A stretch of 64,000 nt of DNA from Tethya wilhelma (lineage: Eukaryota > Porifera > Demospongiae > Tethyida > Tethyidae): the NCBI GenBank assembly GCA_964030475.1, contig CAXIPT010000001.1:24255944-24319943 (forward strand), given 5' to 3'. This document shows positions 40,896 to 53,330 of this stretch, piece by piece; within the stretch, counting starts at the first letter, position 1; every line of letters starts with the position of its first letter. The position numbers and the translations under genes were made by a program. The notes below the pieces were generated by a model, which was not told the origin of the DNA, did not search any database, and saw only the letters and a program-made list of their open reading frames with translations.

Positions 40896-42995
40896 ATGAT
40901 GGTCAAGCTAATCTTGGTAGTCAAACTAGGATTTTTCCTAACATTTGTCTCAGCTCACACATACAATATCGTACAAAACAAAACCTCTTGTTTAAGTGAG
41001 ACCATACCCACTGACTTCACCCCATCAGACGAGGAGAAAACCTGCCTCACACTTACTCAGTATGCCCAGCGGATACAACCAGGTTCCTCAGCTACAAACA
41101 TCACCCTCGTCTTTGACTCTGGTCAACATACTTTGGATTCTCGTCTTCAGATACAACATATCCAGAATCTGGTTTTACAAGTTGCTCATATCAACATCTC
41201 TGTTACAGCTTCTGCAACGGTTATATGTGTGAATTCTGCAGGCTTTGTTTTCAAGAATATTTCTGAGGTCACTGTCAGTGGTCTTGTGTTTAGTGAGTGC
41301 CACGAGAACTCTGTGAGATCAGTAGATCAACTGAGGATAGAGGAATGTCGATTTGAAAATGGATATGGGTTGGAACTAAAGAATGTTGTGAAGACAACTC
41401 TTGAGAGGAGCTCTTTCAGTTTCATTAGTACAACACTGAATATGCCAAAAAATAACACAGTGTGTAATCTAGTTCACAAGTATTCAGTGTGTTTTTGCAC
41501 AGACAACCAACCTGATTGTGACAGTCCTCCACCATCTTATGCAGTCAGGAAGGGAGAGACCTTTAGTGTATCATTAGTTGTTGTAGATCAAGACAGAAAA
41601 TCAATTCCATCCATTGTTAGTGCAAATCTATCTTCAATATTTGGTGGACTTACCAAAGAACAGTTTATACAGAAAACTGCTTTAAACTGTACAGAGTTAA
41701 GCTTCACTATAACCTCTCCACATGATTCTGAGTGGCTAACATTGCAAGCAGAGGCTCAGTGTCGTGATATTATGGTTCCTCAAACTCATATAAATGTGAC
41801 ATTTCTTACTTGTGATTGTCCAATTGGGTTTATCAGAAGTGAAGACACATCCAATTGTAGTTGTGAATGTGATCCTTGCCTCTCTGACTACATAATGGGC
41901 TGTTCTATTAGCAACTCATCAGTTCTGAGAAAAAATGATGTCTGGATAAGTTACATCAATCAAACTGATGAAGACTTTGAGTGTCCATATCTAATTTACA
42001 CTAGTTGTCCATATGACTACTGCCGTTCATCTGCAGTCTGGATTAACCTGAACACACCTAATGGTTCTGATGCACAGTGTGCTTTCAATCGTAGCGGCAA
42101 GCTTTGTGGATCTTGTAAGGAAGGATTAAGTCTCACTTTAAGCGGTAGTTCCCATTGTAGGAAATGCTCTAACAACTGGCTAGCACTAGTCTTTGTTTTG
42201 CCAATAGCAGGTTTAGCAGTGGTTGGATTAATCCTAGTTTGCAATCTGACTGTAGCTATTGGAACAATCAATGGTCTATTTTTTTACGGTGTTATTGTTG
42301 GAGCAAACCATAATTCTTTCTTGCCTTTTCAATCCCCAAATTTGCTTACTATCTTTATAGCATGGCTTTATCAGGACTTTGGCTTTCATGCCTGCTTTTT
42401 TGATGGAATGGACAGTTATACTAGAGCATGGATAGTACTTGCCTATAACCTCTATGTCCTACTCCTAATTACTATTGTGAGAGTTGGTTCTGAATATTCT
42501 ACAAGAATATCCCGTCTCTTTACTGGAACAAATCCAGTAGCAACACTAGCTACTTTAGGCTTCTTTTTGTACAGCAGGCTAACTCACCCATTTTACTTGG
42601 CAACATTCAAATATCCAGATGGTTCAAGAGTGGTAGTTTGGCAGCTTGATGCTAATGTACACTATTTCAAAGGGAAACATATTCCCCTGTTTCTAGCAGC
42701 TCTACTCGTTACACTGGTGTTTGTTACGCATCTTTTCCTTCTCGTTTCTTATCAGTGGCTTCTGCGTTGTTCAAATAGGAGAGGTTTAAGATGGATCAAA
42801 CATGCAAAATTTTATCCCTTCATGGATGCTTATTATGCTCCTTACAATGTCAAACATCGCTACTGGACTGGATTACTGATTTTTGTAGCTGTCTTTTTGA
42901 TAATTTCTACTAGTAATGGGGATCCTGAAACCAACTTCCTCTTGATTTCCCACACCAGCTGCTCTGATGTACAGAGAACCAGCAGAGAAGATTAG
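40896..42995 (+). CDS. Multipass membrane protein with beta-helix and Cys-rich ectodomain, truncated by an inversion
   Basis: The frame starts at ATG 40896 (a second ATG follows at 40899) with a signal peptide (LILVVKLGFFLTFVSA). Next come beta-helix-like repeats with many N-glycosylation sites (residues about 60-180), a domain with CFCTDNQPDCDSPPPSYAV, and a Cys-rich domain (CDCPIG..CSCECDPC..CGSCKEGLSL). At least six hydrophobic segments start at about residue 426 (NWLALVFVLPIAGLAVVGLI). I know this arrangement as an expanded, functionally unassigned family in sponges and cnidarians, and a receptor role is guesswork. The frame stops at 42995 because 42939-43109 is inverted. In the paralogue at 50881-51057 the corresponding segment encodes further membrane helices. 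The frame resumes unchanged at 43110-43673. Confidence 0.75.
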   Translation: MMVKLILVVKLGFFLTFVSAHTYNIVQNKTSCLSETIPTDFTPSDEEKTCLTLTQYAQRIQPGSSATNITLVFDSGQHTLDSRLQIQHIQNLVLQVAHINISVTASATVICVNSAGFVFKNISEVTVSGLVFSECHENSVRSVDQLRIEECRFENGYGLELKNVVKTTLERSSFSFISTTLNMPKNNTVCNLVHKYSVCFCTDNQPDCDSPPPSYAVRKGETFSVSLVVVDQDRKSIPSIVSANLSSIFGGLTKEQFIQKTALNCTELSFTITSPHDSEWLTLQAEAQCRDIMVPQTHINVTFLTCDCPIGFIRSEDTSNCSCECDPCLSDYIMGCSISNSSVLRKNDVWISYINQTDEDFECPYLIYTSCPYDYCRSSAVWINLNTPNGSDAQCAFNRSGKLCGSCKEGLSLTLSGSSHCRKCSNNWLALVFVLPIAGLAVVGLILVCNLTVAIGTINGLFFYGVIVGANHNSFLPFQSPNLLTIFIAWLYQDFGFHACFFDGMDSYTRAWIVLAYNLYVLLLITIVRVGSEYSTRISRLFTGTNPVATLATLGFFLYSRLTHPFYLATFKYPDGSRVVVWQLDANVHYFKGKHIPLFLAALLVTLVFVTHLFLLVSYQWLLRCSNRRGLRWIKHAKFYPFMDAYYAPYNVKHRYWTGLLIFVAVFLIISTSNGDPETNFLLISHTSCSDVQRTSRED

Positions 42996-43109
42996 AAGGT
43001 TGAATATGAATGATGTTTCCAGTACATCTAGTTGCCACAATTTGTAGATTTTCCCTTGCAGTAGGAGTTTCAATAGCAAGAGAGAAGCTAAAGTGGAGAT
43101 AATGATTAG
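42939..43109 (-). other. 171-bp inverted coding segment
   Basis: Read on the - strand this encodes 57 residues (for example LLQGKIYKLWQLDVLETSF and SAGSLYIRAAGVGNQE) that match the paralogue at 50887-51057 in order and length. Both flanks are in the same + strand frame, so turning the segment round would restore one continuous frame with no lost codon. The paralogue has CAAGAGGCTCTTG, a near-palindrome, at one breakpoint. Confidence 0.88.
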
Positions 43110-43673
43110 GCTCTTGCATACACTTCAACTAGCATTGCTTTCATCACTTTCCTAAGCATCTTGATCTATCACACATATGCCTTTGCGCTTCCAAAGAAAG
43201 TAAGAAACAAGCTTGATTCCTTCATCCTCAAAATTAAATTACAGTTCTCTAAAAAAGAACCCACTGATCACGAAATCATTCACATTCCTCAGCCTGTAGT
43301 CACATACAGTTTGGTGGACCCTGTGCCAACTCAACAAGAACTACTAAACATGGAGAAGGCTCAACGTGAGAGAGAAGCAATACAAGAGAATAAGACAGCG
43401 TCTTCAGCCTCCATGATACAGATTCAGCAAACTGTGGATAATGAAAATGATTCCAAAAATATACCAATTGCTGAACGTGACAAGGGTCCAGAACTTACAG
43501 AAACAAATAAGAACAGAGATGAAAACAAAGCTGCTAACATTGAACTTGAGCCAAGACCCTCGATGTTCTCTGATATTCGTCTTGATCCCTACAACTGTGA
43601 CAGTGATAAGTTGGGAATGGAGAGAGAAACCGAAATCAAAGATTTTCTTGCAGTATCCAACAAAGCAGATTAA
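43110..43673 (+). pseudogene. Detached C-terminal part of the first membrane protein
   Basis: It opens with ALAYTSTSIAFITFL (the last membrane helix), then YHTYAFALPKKVRNKLDSF, and a cytoplasmic tail of about 160 residues. The tail has a conserved EIIHIPQPVVTYSLVDPVP block and an acidic and Lys-rich end. It is in the same frame as 40896-42938 but is cut off by the stop inside the inverted segment. It could only be expressed if the inversion is absent on another allele or is spliced around. Confidence 0.75.
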
Positions 43674-44107
43674 TATTATAAATTTCAGCTATAGCCTATA
43701 AGCTAATTTAACATGTTGTCTTACATGTCATGTATTCAAATTATTTTGTAGACTATTGTTATTTTTGTATTTGGTATAAACTATTATAGAACTTAAATAC
43801 AGTATGTATAATAATAATTGTTGTATTTCAATCAACAAACCGTCACAATTAATAACATCCAGAAGTAGGAGATACAACATAAGAGCATAATCCTGCATGC
43901 CTTGTTGACTCCAATTGTTACACCGTACACCAATGTAATTCTAGCTCATCGTTGTAGTAGAGAATCTGAAACACTTTTTTCAGGAGACACTTTATAAATC
44001 ACTAGGCTAAGCTTCACTAATAATGAAGATTCAATAATTATGTACTTTTCATATTAATTTTGTTGCCCTTAGAAGACAATTATAAAGTAGTGATAGCTAT
44101 AATTATT
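43674..44107. other. 3' flank of the membrane-protein gene
   Basis: About 180 bp (43702-43880) match 51824-52010 behind the second copy, so the 3' UTR was duplicated with the gene. No other gene is seen. Confidence 0.5.
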
Positions 44108-45000
44108 AATAGGCATGTTGGTCTTTATTTTGATCTGCAAAGTGGTTGGTTGACCATGCACAGTGAACAGGTACTAAATCTAGTTGGGTTTTCAATGAAG
44201 ATTCAGAGGAGAGAGAAGATGTCAATCAATTAATGCAAGCATGCAGCTTTAATTTATAGGAGGAAGAATTACTCAAAATGAACTTTTAGTTGCCGCTTAG
44301 CGTGGAACTTCAACACCTAGCTTCAACTCAAGTGTATAGCAATGTCTTTTAACAATGATCGCCCCAGAGATGAGAACTGAAGCAAAAGGGTTTAGAGTGT
44401 ACAAGAGCAAGACAGAGGTTGAACTGTTGGAGGAATAAATGCCACGGACAACTTAGAAGACGAAGCTTTTATTGTAAGCCTTATAGAAGTAGCTAATTAT
44501 GTTCAGACGGGATAATGATTATATGCACTCGAATCATAATTTAATATGTTCAACCTTATTTCTCTGCTGGTTCTCTCTTCCGCAGCTGGTGTAAGAAATC
44601 AAGAGCCTGTTGCCTAAAGTGGGAACTGTCAACAAACTGGACTCCTTCATTCTTAAAATCAAATTATAAACAATTAAGAACACACTGAACCAGAACATTC
44701 CTCCTCCTGTAGTCACATACAGTGTGGTAAACCGTGTACCTACTGAACAACAACTACTACAAAATATGGAGAAAGTAGTAACTCCTCATCATGATTGAGA
44801 GAGACTCAGCAGCCAGAATTTATAGAAGAGGATGAGAAAGCAACTAGCAGTGAATTGTCTCAGCTTCTTTATTACCCAACAAAATCACATAATTATGATG
44901 AAGTCAACATATCGTCAAACAATATTAAGCAGATTGCTAAGCCTGATTCACAAGAAGCTATATAGTAAGAGAAATTAATAGGAACAGTTATACTTTAAAC
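44108..45000 (+). pseudogene. Decayed C-terminal fragment of the membrane-protein family, copy 1
   Basis: 44560-44790 retains the GCTGGTTCTCTCTTC...GTAAGAAATCAAGAG block and the PVVTYSVVNRVPTEQQLLQ tail segment with stops and gaps. The whole 890-bp piece recurs at 46332-47225. Confidence 0.7.
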
Positions 45001-45199
45001 AGGAAAAAAGAAAATATTGATATTCATTTTGAACCTTAGCTTCTACTCTAACATGCAGGCAGCCATTGTAAATTTTCAAGGAAAGCATACGAATACTAAT
45101 TAGTGGAATTAATGATAAATTTCAGCTACAGATGGCATTACGAATACATACAAACTATGATGTAGGTGTAGCTACAGTATACATACTTTCCCCCTATAT

Positions 45200-45480
45200 A
45201 TATTATAGCTTAATTTTAGCAATATTGTATCGCTGTATGTCATACAAACACATAAACAGAATCATTGATCATGAGTGACCAAAGATATGCACAAATTTTA
45301 AAAATGAAAATAAAATTTGGCACATCATGTATACATACAGTGCATGGATTTCCTTTTATCTATGTGATATGAATTTAGATGAAGCAACAAGCATATGCAC
45401 ACACAATTATGCATACGCATTTGATACATTGACGAGGAAATCAATTTCCTAGTTTCAGTTGATATTATCTAGACAAGTAG
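45200..45480. repeat. Duplicated non-coding block
   Basis: The stretch from TAGCTTAATTTTAGCAATA to the GATATTATCTAGA block recurs at about 48275-48570 with small differences. Confidence 0.6.
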
Positions 45481-45945
45481 CAAAAATTTCAAAAAAATAA
45501 ACGGTGTAGGAATGGGCAGTGCTCTAAAAAGTATTGGAACAAGGCATGTCTCAATTTCGGGCACATGACTACATACGTACGTACGTACTTCTTAACTGAC
45601 TTACTTGAAAAGCATTTCCAGAGAACCAGAATGTGTTGAGCCAACTTTGACAGCACAAAGTAAGTTCTTTTCATATTCCTATAGGTACTACATTCCTTGA
45701 TACTCGTTTTCATCACAAATAAGCCTAAACAAAAACTAGAAAGCTTTGAAACTGAGAGGATAAATTCATGTACTTCAATGTAGCCATCTTCTTGTAGAGT
45801 TCAAAGGTCATTATCCACGTGGCATTATTATGCGCATGCGCATTAGCCATCTCCACTAGTAGTGCTGCTACTCAAGCTTTTTGTAAAGACTAACCAGTCT
45901 ATAATATTTTCCGCACTGTAGTGTTGAAAAAAGTGAATGAACAAG

Positions 45946-46325
45946 TAGTAAAAATTTCAAAAAAATAAGTAGTGTAGGAATGGGCAGTGCGGTAAAAAGT
46001 ATTGGAACAAGGCATGTCTCAATTTTGGCACATGACTACTTCATTTTTTATACCCAACTCTTGGCCAACAGTCCAGTTTAAGTTACCTGTCTGTTATAGT
46101 TTGCTCCACTGTTAGTAGGAATTTGAACCAAATTGAATAAGCTACCGCACTATTGCATGTACAGATCGTTGCATTTACGACACTTAGCAGGATCCTAAGG
46201 AAGGATCAACTGACAAGAATAAAAATGAAGTAGTCATGTGCCGAAATTGAGACATGCCTTGTTCCAATACTTTTTACCGCACTAGCTGCCCATTCCTACA
46301 CTACTTATTTTTTTGAAATTTTTAC
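45946..46325. mobile_element. Foldback MITE with about 105-bp terminal inverted repeats
   Basis: The left arm (ACAAGTAGTAAAAATTTC...GGAATGGGCAGTGCGGTAAAAAG...CACATGACTACTTCATTTTT) is repeated in reverse complement at about 46220-46325. The spacer is about 170 bp. A single related arm lies at 45480-45585. Confidence 0.8.
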
Positions 46326-46331
46326 TATATA

Positions 46332-47225
46332 AATAGGCATGTTAGTCTTTATTTTGATCTGCAAAGTGGTTGGTTGACCATGCACAGTGAGCAGGTACTA
46401 AATCTAGTTGGGTTTTCAATGAAGATTCAGAGGAGAGAGAAGATGTCAATCAATTAATGCAAGCATGCAGCTTTAATTTATAGGAGGAAGAATTATACTC
46501 AAATGAACTTTTAGTTGCTTAGCGTGGAACTTCAACACCTAGCTTCAATTCATATGTATAGCAATGTCTTTTAACAATGATCGCCCCAGAGATGAGAACT
46601 GAAGCAAAAGGGTTTAGAGTGTACAAGAGCAAGACAGAGGTTGAACTGTTGAAGGAATAGCTAAAATTTAATGCCATGGACAACTTAGAAGACGGAGCTT
46701 TTTTGTAAGCCTTAGAAGTAGCTAATTATGTTCAGATGGGATAATGATTATATGCACTCGAATCATAATTTAATATGTTTAATCTTCTTTCTCTGCTGGT
46801 TCTCTCTTCCGCAGTTGGTGTAAGAAATCAAGAGCCTGTTGCCTAAAGTGGGAACTGTCAACAAACTGGACTCTTTCAATTCTTAAAATCAAAACTAAAC
46901 AAGAACACACTGAACCAGAACATTCCTCCTCCTGTAGTCACATACAGTGTGGTAAACCGTGTACCTACTGAACAACAACTACAAAAAATGGAGAAAGTAG
47001 TAACTCCTCATCATGATTGAGAGAGACTCAGCAGCCAGGATTTGTAGAAGAGCTAGGATGAGAGAGCAACTATATAGCGGTGAATTGTCTTCAGCTTCTT
47101 TGTTACCCGACAAAATCACATATGACGAAGTCAACATATCATCAAGCAATTAATCTTAAGCAGATTGCTAAACCTGATTCACAAGAAGATATAGTAAGAG
47201 AAATTAATATATAATTATAGGAACA
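46332..47225 (+). pseudogene. Decayed C-terminal fragment of the membrane-protein family, copy 2
   Basis: This is a near copy of 44108-45000 at an offset of about 2224 bp, with independent small indels. The gene-derived part is at 46790-47020. A duplication of the already decayed fragment is implied, since the stops are shared. Confidence 0.7.
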
Positions 47226-47257
47226 GTTACAGTTCATACTTTCCCCCTATATATATA

Positions 47258-47656
47258 CAAGTAGCAAAAATTTCAAAAAAATAAGTAGTGTAGGAATGGG
47301 CAGTGCGGTAAAAAGTATTGGAACAAGGAATGTCTCAATTTCGGCACATGACTACTTCATTTTTATGCTTGATCCCTCATATGGATCCTCAGTATCATAA
47401 ACGCAATGATAATAAATTATTATGTACATAGTATACCATAGCTTATTTATTGCATTGGTTTAAATTCCTACTAATCAGTTAACTAAGCAGTGGAGTAAAC
47501 TATAACATACAGGTAACTTAAACTGGACTGCCAGCCAAGAGTTGGTTATAAAAATGAAGTAGTCATGTGCTGAAATTGAGACATTCCTTGTTCCAATACT
47601 TTTTACCGCACTGCCCATTCCTACACTACTTATTTTTTTGAATTTTTGCTACTTGT
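47258..47656. mobile_element. Foldback MITE, second copy
   Basis: Arms at 47263-47365 and about 47550-47650 are reverse complements and belong to the same family as 45946-46325. The flank CTTGTTCATTCACTTTTTTCA is shared, in reverse, with the flank at 45930. Confidence 0.8.
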
Positions 47657-48270
47657 TCATTCACTTTTTTCAACACTACAGTGTGCAGACTATCAGAGAC
47701 TGGTTAGTCCCTACAAAAAGCTTGAGTAGCAGCTACATGCACTACATTATACTGGAGCAGGCTAATGCGCATGCGCATATTAATATTGCCACGTGGATAA
47801 TGACCTTTGAACCTACCTACAAATGGCTACATTGAAGTACATGAATTTATACTCTCAGTTTCAAAGCTTTCTAGTTTTTGTTTAGGCTTATTTGTGATGA
47901 AAACGAGTATCAGGGAATGAACTACCTATGAAAAGGAGTTACTTTGTGCTATCAAAGTTGGCTCAGCACATTCTGGTTCTCTGGAAATGCTTTTCAAGTA
48001 AGTCAGTTAGAAAGTACGTAGATCTACGTACGTTAGAAGAACAAAAATGGCATTGTTGTGGCTTCCTACTAGCTCTCTCTACGAATGCTGAGGAAAGTTT
48101 CTGTGAGTTATAGGCCTTGCATGCGATTGGTAATCTGTCGGTTAGAGCCTCTGAGCAAGTTTGAAGGCCTAATTTTGTTTTGCTAGATTTTTATGATCAT
48201 AAACATAATTTTTGTATTGTGTCTATGGGACATTCGGCCCATTCCTACTATACGTACTACCGTATGTATG
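47657..48270 (-). mobile_element. Copy of the CATACGTAC repeat family, reverse orientation
   Basis: The sequence from CACTTTTTTCAACACTACAG to CCCATTCCTACTATACGTAC is the inverse of 45590-45945 plus the terminal part seen at 39640-39890. Confidence 0.65.
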
Positions 48271-48817
48271 ATATATATATAGCTTAATTTTAGCAATAAT
48301 GTATCGCTGTATGTCATACAAACACATAAACATATCATTGATCATGAGTCACCAAAGTTAATATTATTATATATGCACAATTAAATTTTAAAATGAAAAT
48401 AAAATTTGGCACATCATGTATACATGCAGTGGATTTCCTTTTGTCTACGTGACATGAATTTAGATGAAGGAACAAACATGTGCACACATAATATTATTAT
48501 GTATGTGCATTAAATACATTGACAAGGAAACCACCAATTTCCTAGTTTCAGTTGATATTATCTAGATAAAAACTGTTACAGTATGACATTAATTTTACTT
48601 TTGATGATTGTTATAAAAGGGAAATTGGCACTGCATTCAAACTCAGCATTAATTGGAGGGCAAAATTTTAATGATCAATTGACAAACTAAGGATTAATCA
48701 TTCAATTTTGGCAGAGAATATATCGAAGTGTATTGTGCAAGTGTGCAGTGAGATTCAGTAATATTATAATACTATAGAGACAGTTTTGGAACAAAGTATA
48801 TTGCCAAATTATTTGCA

Positions 48818-51711
48818 ATGTTACAGCCGATTAAGAACATCTTCATACTAGCAACGTTAAGAATCTGTCTTACATCTGCAGTGTCAGCAAATAAAACTTA
48901 CTATGTCATACCGAGTCACATCACTTGTCTAAGTGATACCAGACCTATATACTGGCTGCACTCCATTGGATCAAAACACCACTTACTTAACTCTTACTCA
49001 GTATGCCCAACTTTGGTCACAACCAATTTCTCCAGATACCGCTGACTCAAACATCACCCTCATCTTTGGGACTGGTCATCATACGCTTGGTTCTCCTCTT
49101 CAGATACAGCATGTCAACAATCTGGTACTAAGAGTTGCACCTACAAACTCCTCTTCTACTTGTTCTACAATAGTAACATGCACAAATTCTACAGGCTTTG
49201 TTTTTGAGGACATAGGTAAGGTCGCTGTTAGCAGTCTTGTGTTTAGAAAGTGTCAAGAGAACTCTGTGAGATCTGTAGATCAATTACGAATTGAGGAATG
49301 TCAATTTGAAAATGGACATAGAATGGAATTGCAAAATGTAACAAATGCAACTCTGTCTATCACATCGTCTAGTAATGAAACAAACAACATAGATTCATTT
49401 GAACCAGTCCAAGTGTGCTTTTGTACCAACAATCAACCTGATTGTGACAGTCCTCCACCATCATATGCAGTCAAAAAAGGAGAGATGTTTAACATAATTA
49501 TCACTTGTTGTAGTAGATAGAGAAAGAAAATCAGTTCCATCTTCTATAAGAGTTAATCTAGCCTCAGACCATAGTGGACTTGCCGGAGGACAAATCATAA
49601 GGAGAACAACTTCAAACTGCACAGAACTAAACTTCACTGTAATTTCAGCGAATGACTTAGTACAGCTAGTATTGTCTATTGAGGATCCATGTAGTAATTT
49701 TAAGATTTCTCAAGCTCGTATTATAGCTAATGTGACATTAAATTTTCTCCCTTGCAATTGCCCAATTGGGTTTATTAATTTAGAACTGAAGACACATCCA
49801 GTTGTAGTTGTGAATGTGATCCTTGCCTCTCTGACTACATAATGGGGTGTTCCATTAGTAACTCATCAGTCCTAAGAAAGAATGGTGCCTGGATAGGTTA
49901 CATCAATGAAACTGACAATGACTTTGAGTGTCCATATCTGGTTCACTTTCATTGTCCATTTGACTACTGCCATCCATCTCCAGTCTGGATTAACCTCAAC
50001 ACACCTAATGGTTCTGATGCACAGTGTGCTTTCAATCGTAGCAGAAAGCTTTGTGGATCTTGTAAGGAAGGCTTAAGTCTCACCTTTAGTAGTTCACAAT
50101 GCACGAAATGCTCAAATAGCTGGCTAGCAATAATCATTATCTTAGCTATTACAGGCATAGCACTAGTTGTTTTTATTTTAGTTTGCAACCTGACTGTAGC
50201 TGTTGGAACAATCAATGGTCCACTCTTTTATGCATATGTCATCAGAGTAAATCGTTATTCTTTTTTTCCAATTGAATTACAAAACTTTCCCACCATCATG
50301 ATAGATTTGCCTGGTGGAGACTTTCGTTTTGAAGTCTGCTTTTTTGATGGAATGGACAGTTACGCTAAAATATGGATAAATATTGCTATGAATGTTTACA
50401 TTGTATTCTTGATTACTATGGTGATCATTAGCAGTGAATACTCTACAAGAATAGCCAGACTCTTTACTGGAACAAATCCAGTAGCAACACTAGCTACTAC
50501 AATTCTATTTTTTTACAAGTCTGCTGATATATTTTACAGTACAACACTGAAGTATCCTGATGATTCACAAGAGAAAGTATGGCTGTTTGATGCTAATGTA
50601 CGCTACTTTGGAGGGAAACATATTTTTCTATTTCTAGCGAATGTTTCAGTTATTCTCGTACTTGTTGTACATGTTTCTCTCCTCATCTCTTATCAGTGGC
50701 TTCTTCGTTGTCAAGGCAAAAAAGTTTTGAAATGGATCAAATTTGCAAGATTTTATCCTTTTATAGATGCTTATCATGCTCCTTACAAAGTCAATCATCG
50801 CTACTGGTTTGGACTATTGACTTTAATCTCAGCATTTTCCACTATAGCTACACATTTCAATGCAAATGGGGATACTGAAGCAGGCCTCCTATTTATCACC
50901 TGCACCCTAGCTTCTCTGTTACTAATAAAACTCCTACTGCAAGGTAAAATTTACAAATCATGGCAACTAGATGTACTGGAAACATCATACATATTCAACC
51001 TTCTAATCTTGTCTGCTGGTTCTCTCTACATCAGAGCAGCTGGTGTGGGAAATCAAGAGGCTCTTGCCTACACTTCCACCAGCATCGCTTTCATCACTTT
51101 TCTAGGCATCATGATCTATCACACATATGCCTTTGCACTTCCAAAAAAAGTACGAACCAAACTCAATTCCTTCATCCTCAAGATCAAGCTACACTTCACC
51201 AAACAAGAACACGCAGATCTTGAAATCATTCACATTCCTCATCCTGTAGTCACATACAGTGTGGTGGACCCTGTACCGACTCAACAGCAACTACTAGAAA
51301 ATATGGATAAGGTATTAACCACTCAATGTGAGAGAGAAGTAGTTAGAATAGAAGAGAATGAAACAGTCACTAGCAAAAAAACACCTTCAACTTCCTCATT
51401 ACCTAAAATAACCACAGATAGTGAAAGCATTTCCTCATGCAAACAAATTGCTAAACCTAACAAGGAGCTTTTTGTTGAAAATGAAATGGACAAAAACAGA
51501 CAAGAAAATCAAGATGTTAACATAACTGATGTTGAGCCAAGACACTCAACATTCTCTGATATTTGCCTTGAACCCTGCATTCATGACAGCTAGAGATGAG
51601 TTGGATACAGACTCAAGAGAAAGTGAAATCAATGCTACACATGACTATTTTGCAGTAACTCAGGTTGATGAATTAATCGATGAAACGGTTAACTCAGCAA
51701 AACCAAATTAA
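48818..51711 (+). pseudogene. Second membrane-protein gene, frameshifted
   Basis: This is a paralogue of 40896-43673, but the reading frame changes at about 48950 (after SHITCLSD), about 49495 (after GEMFNI) and about 49785 (before EDTSSCSCECDPC). The C-terminal 583 residues (49842-51593) are a single open frame. That frame covers the end of the Cys-rich domain, all membrane helices and the cytosolic tail. A further frame change at the end cuts a homologous tail that continues to 51711 (ESEINATHDYFAV). The membrane region keeps the ancestral order of the segment that is inverted in the first copy. The pattern is typical of a pseudogene, although assembly indels in an AT-rich region would look the same. 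Confidence 0.78.
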
Positions 51712-52385
51712 ACTTGGACAATGTTTTCTAACATTCATGCCTTAAAGTTAATTACATCATCTACTAATTTTGTAAAATATTTAAGTAGAAAACTGGCTAG
51801 TCTAAAAATATTTATAGTTTAAGCTAATTTAACATGTTGTCCTACATGTCATGTATTCAAATTGTGTTGTAAACTATAGTTATTTTTATATTTGTATTTT
51901 GTACATATATAGAACTTAATAAATACAGTATTAATAATTATAATAATTTATAATTGTTGTATTTCGATCAACAAACCGTTACAATTAATAACATCCAGAA
52001 AAAGAAAAGGAGGAGCCACAACAAAAGAGGCTCAAGACCTAAAAGACTCTCAGATTGTGATGAACTGAGAGCTTGTATGTGTATCTATGCTTTGTGCTTG
52101 TTTTGTTTTGTTTTGTTTTTGTCTAATTGGTGTTTATTAATTAATTTTTACTGAGTAGAATTTGAACTCAGTCGAAAACACTTCTAAAAAGATATAATTA
52201 TAACCACTTAATGAGTTGCAGAGGATCCAACATACCGTATATGCGACTACAGAAGTCTTCTGTAAGAATCTGATTTGAGTTTATTTCTGCATTTGACATT
52301 ACAGTATCCTTTACTAGTTTTGGCCTAGCATGCATCTGTGTGCAACTGCTATGGGCTATAGCTACTTGGCAATACGTATATCCTT
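51712..52385. other. 3' flank and intergenic region
   Basis: AATAAA near 51918 is a possible polyadenylation signal. 51824-52010 matches the 3' flank of the first copy. No gene is seen. Confidence 0.5.
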
Positions 52386-52389
52386 TCCC

Positions 52390-52980
52390 ATATCATACGT
52401 ACGGTAGTACGTATCATACGTACGGTAGTACGTATAGTAGGAATGGGTCGACTGTCCCATTGACACAATACAAAATGTTCATGCTTATAAACTTTCAGGG
52501 AAACAAGGCTAAGCTTTCAAATGCATTTTATAGCCTCTCCCAGACAATTTACTTACTGTATTAACCAAGGAAACTGGCAGAAAGTTTCTGGAGCACTCTG
52601 GAGAGAGCGCTGGCGAGAAGCCACAAGAGTGCAATTTTGTTCTCCTTCCTTCCTTCCTTAATTCCTAACTGACTTACTTGAACGCGATTTCCAGACAAAC
52701 TAAAGGCATTGAGCCAACTTTAACTACAAAGTGAGACTTCATTTCATCTGTAGTACGTCCTTTTTGACTTGTTAGCTGGCGAAAAGGCCGCAAACAAAAT
52801 TTAGGCAGCTTTGAAAATCTCGATATAAAATACTGTACTAGCCATTTTATGTAGGTAAAGGTCGTCAATAGACCACGTGGTTTGCAATTACTTATAATGC
52901 GCATGCGCATTAAATGTACAGTTCTGCTTTTGTATACATGAATACAATTGAGCACCTTGGTGTTTAAAAAAGTGAATGAA
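52390..52980 (+). mobile_element. Copy of the CATACGTAC repeat family
   Basis: It starts with two ATACGTACGGTAGTACGTAT units and then GTAGGAATGGGTCGACTGTC. Downstream it contains CTTCCTTCC runs, GGTAAAGGTCGTCAATAGACC and ATGCGCATGCGCAT. Similar copies lie at 53335-53560 plus 56640-57010 and at 55436-56056. No transposase is visible. Confidence 0.7.
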
Positions 52981-53330
52981 CAAGTATAGTAAAAATTTTA
53001 TAAAAATTAGAAGTGTAGGAATGGGCAGTGCGGTAAAAAGCAATGAAACAAGGCAAGTCCCTGAATTTCGGCACATGACTACTTCATTTTTTGTACCCAA
53101 CTCACTGTGTACCTACATTCTACATACTTTATCCAAATTAGTCAAGTGATTGCTTGCATTGACTCATGAACCAAATGACCAACACTATTATAATGAAACT
53201 TGCAATTGACTCATTAAAATTAATGAAGTAGTCATGTGCCGAAATTCAGGGACTTGCCTTGTTTCATTGCTTTTTACCGCACTGCCCATTCCTACACTTC
53301 TAATTTTTATAAAATTTTTACTATACTTGT
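52981..53330. mobile_element. Foldback MITE, third copy
   Basis: CAAGTATAGTAAAAATTTTA at the left and its complement at the right end bracket arms of about 105 bp. Confidence 0.8.

Noticed and set aside
42800..43200. Programmed DNA inversion switch
   Set aside because: No inverted repeats of recombination-site length flank the inverted segment, so a one-off inversion is simpler.
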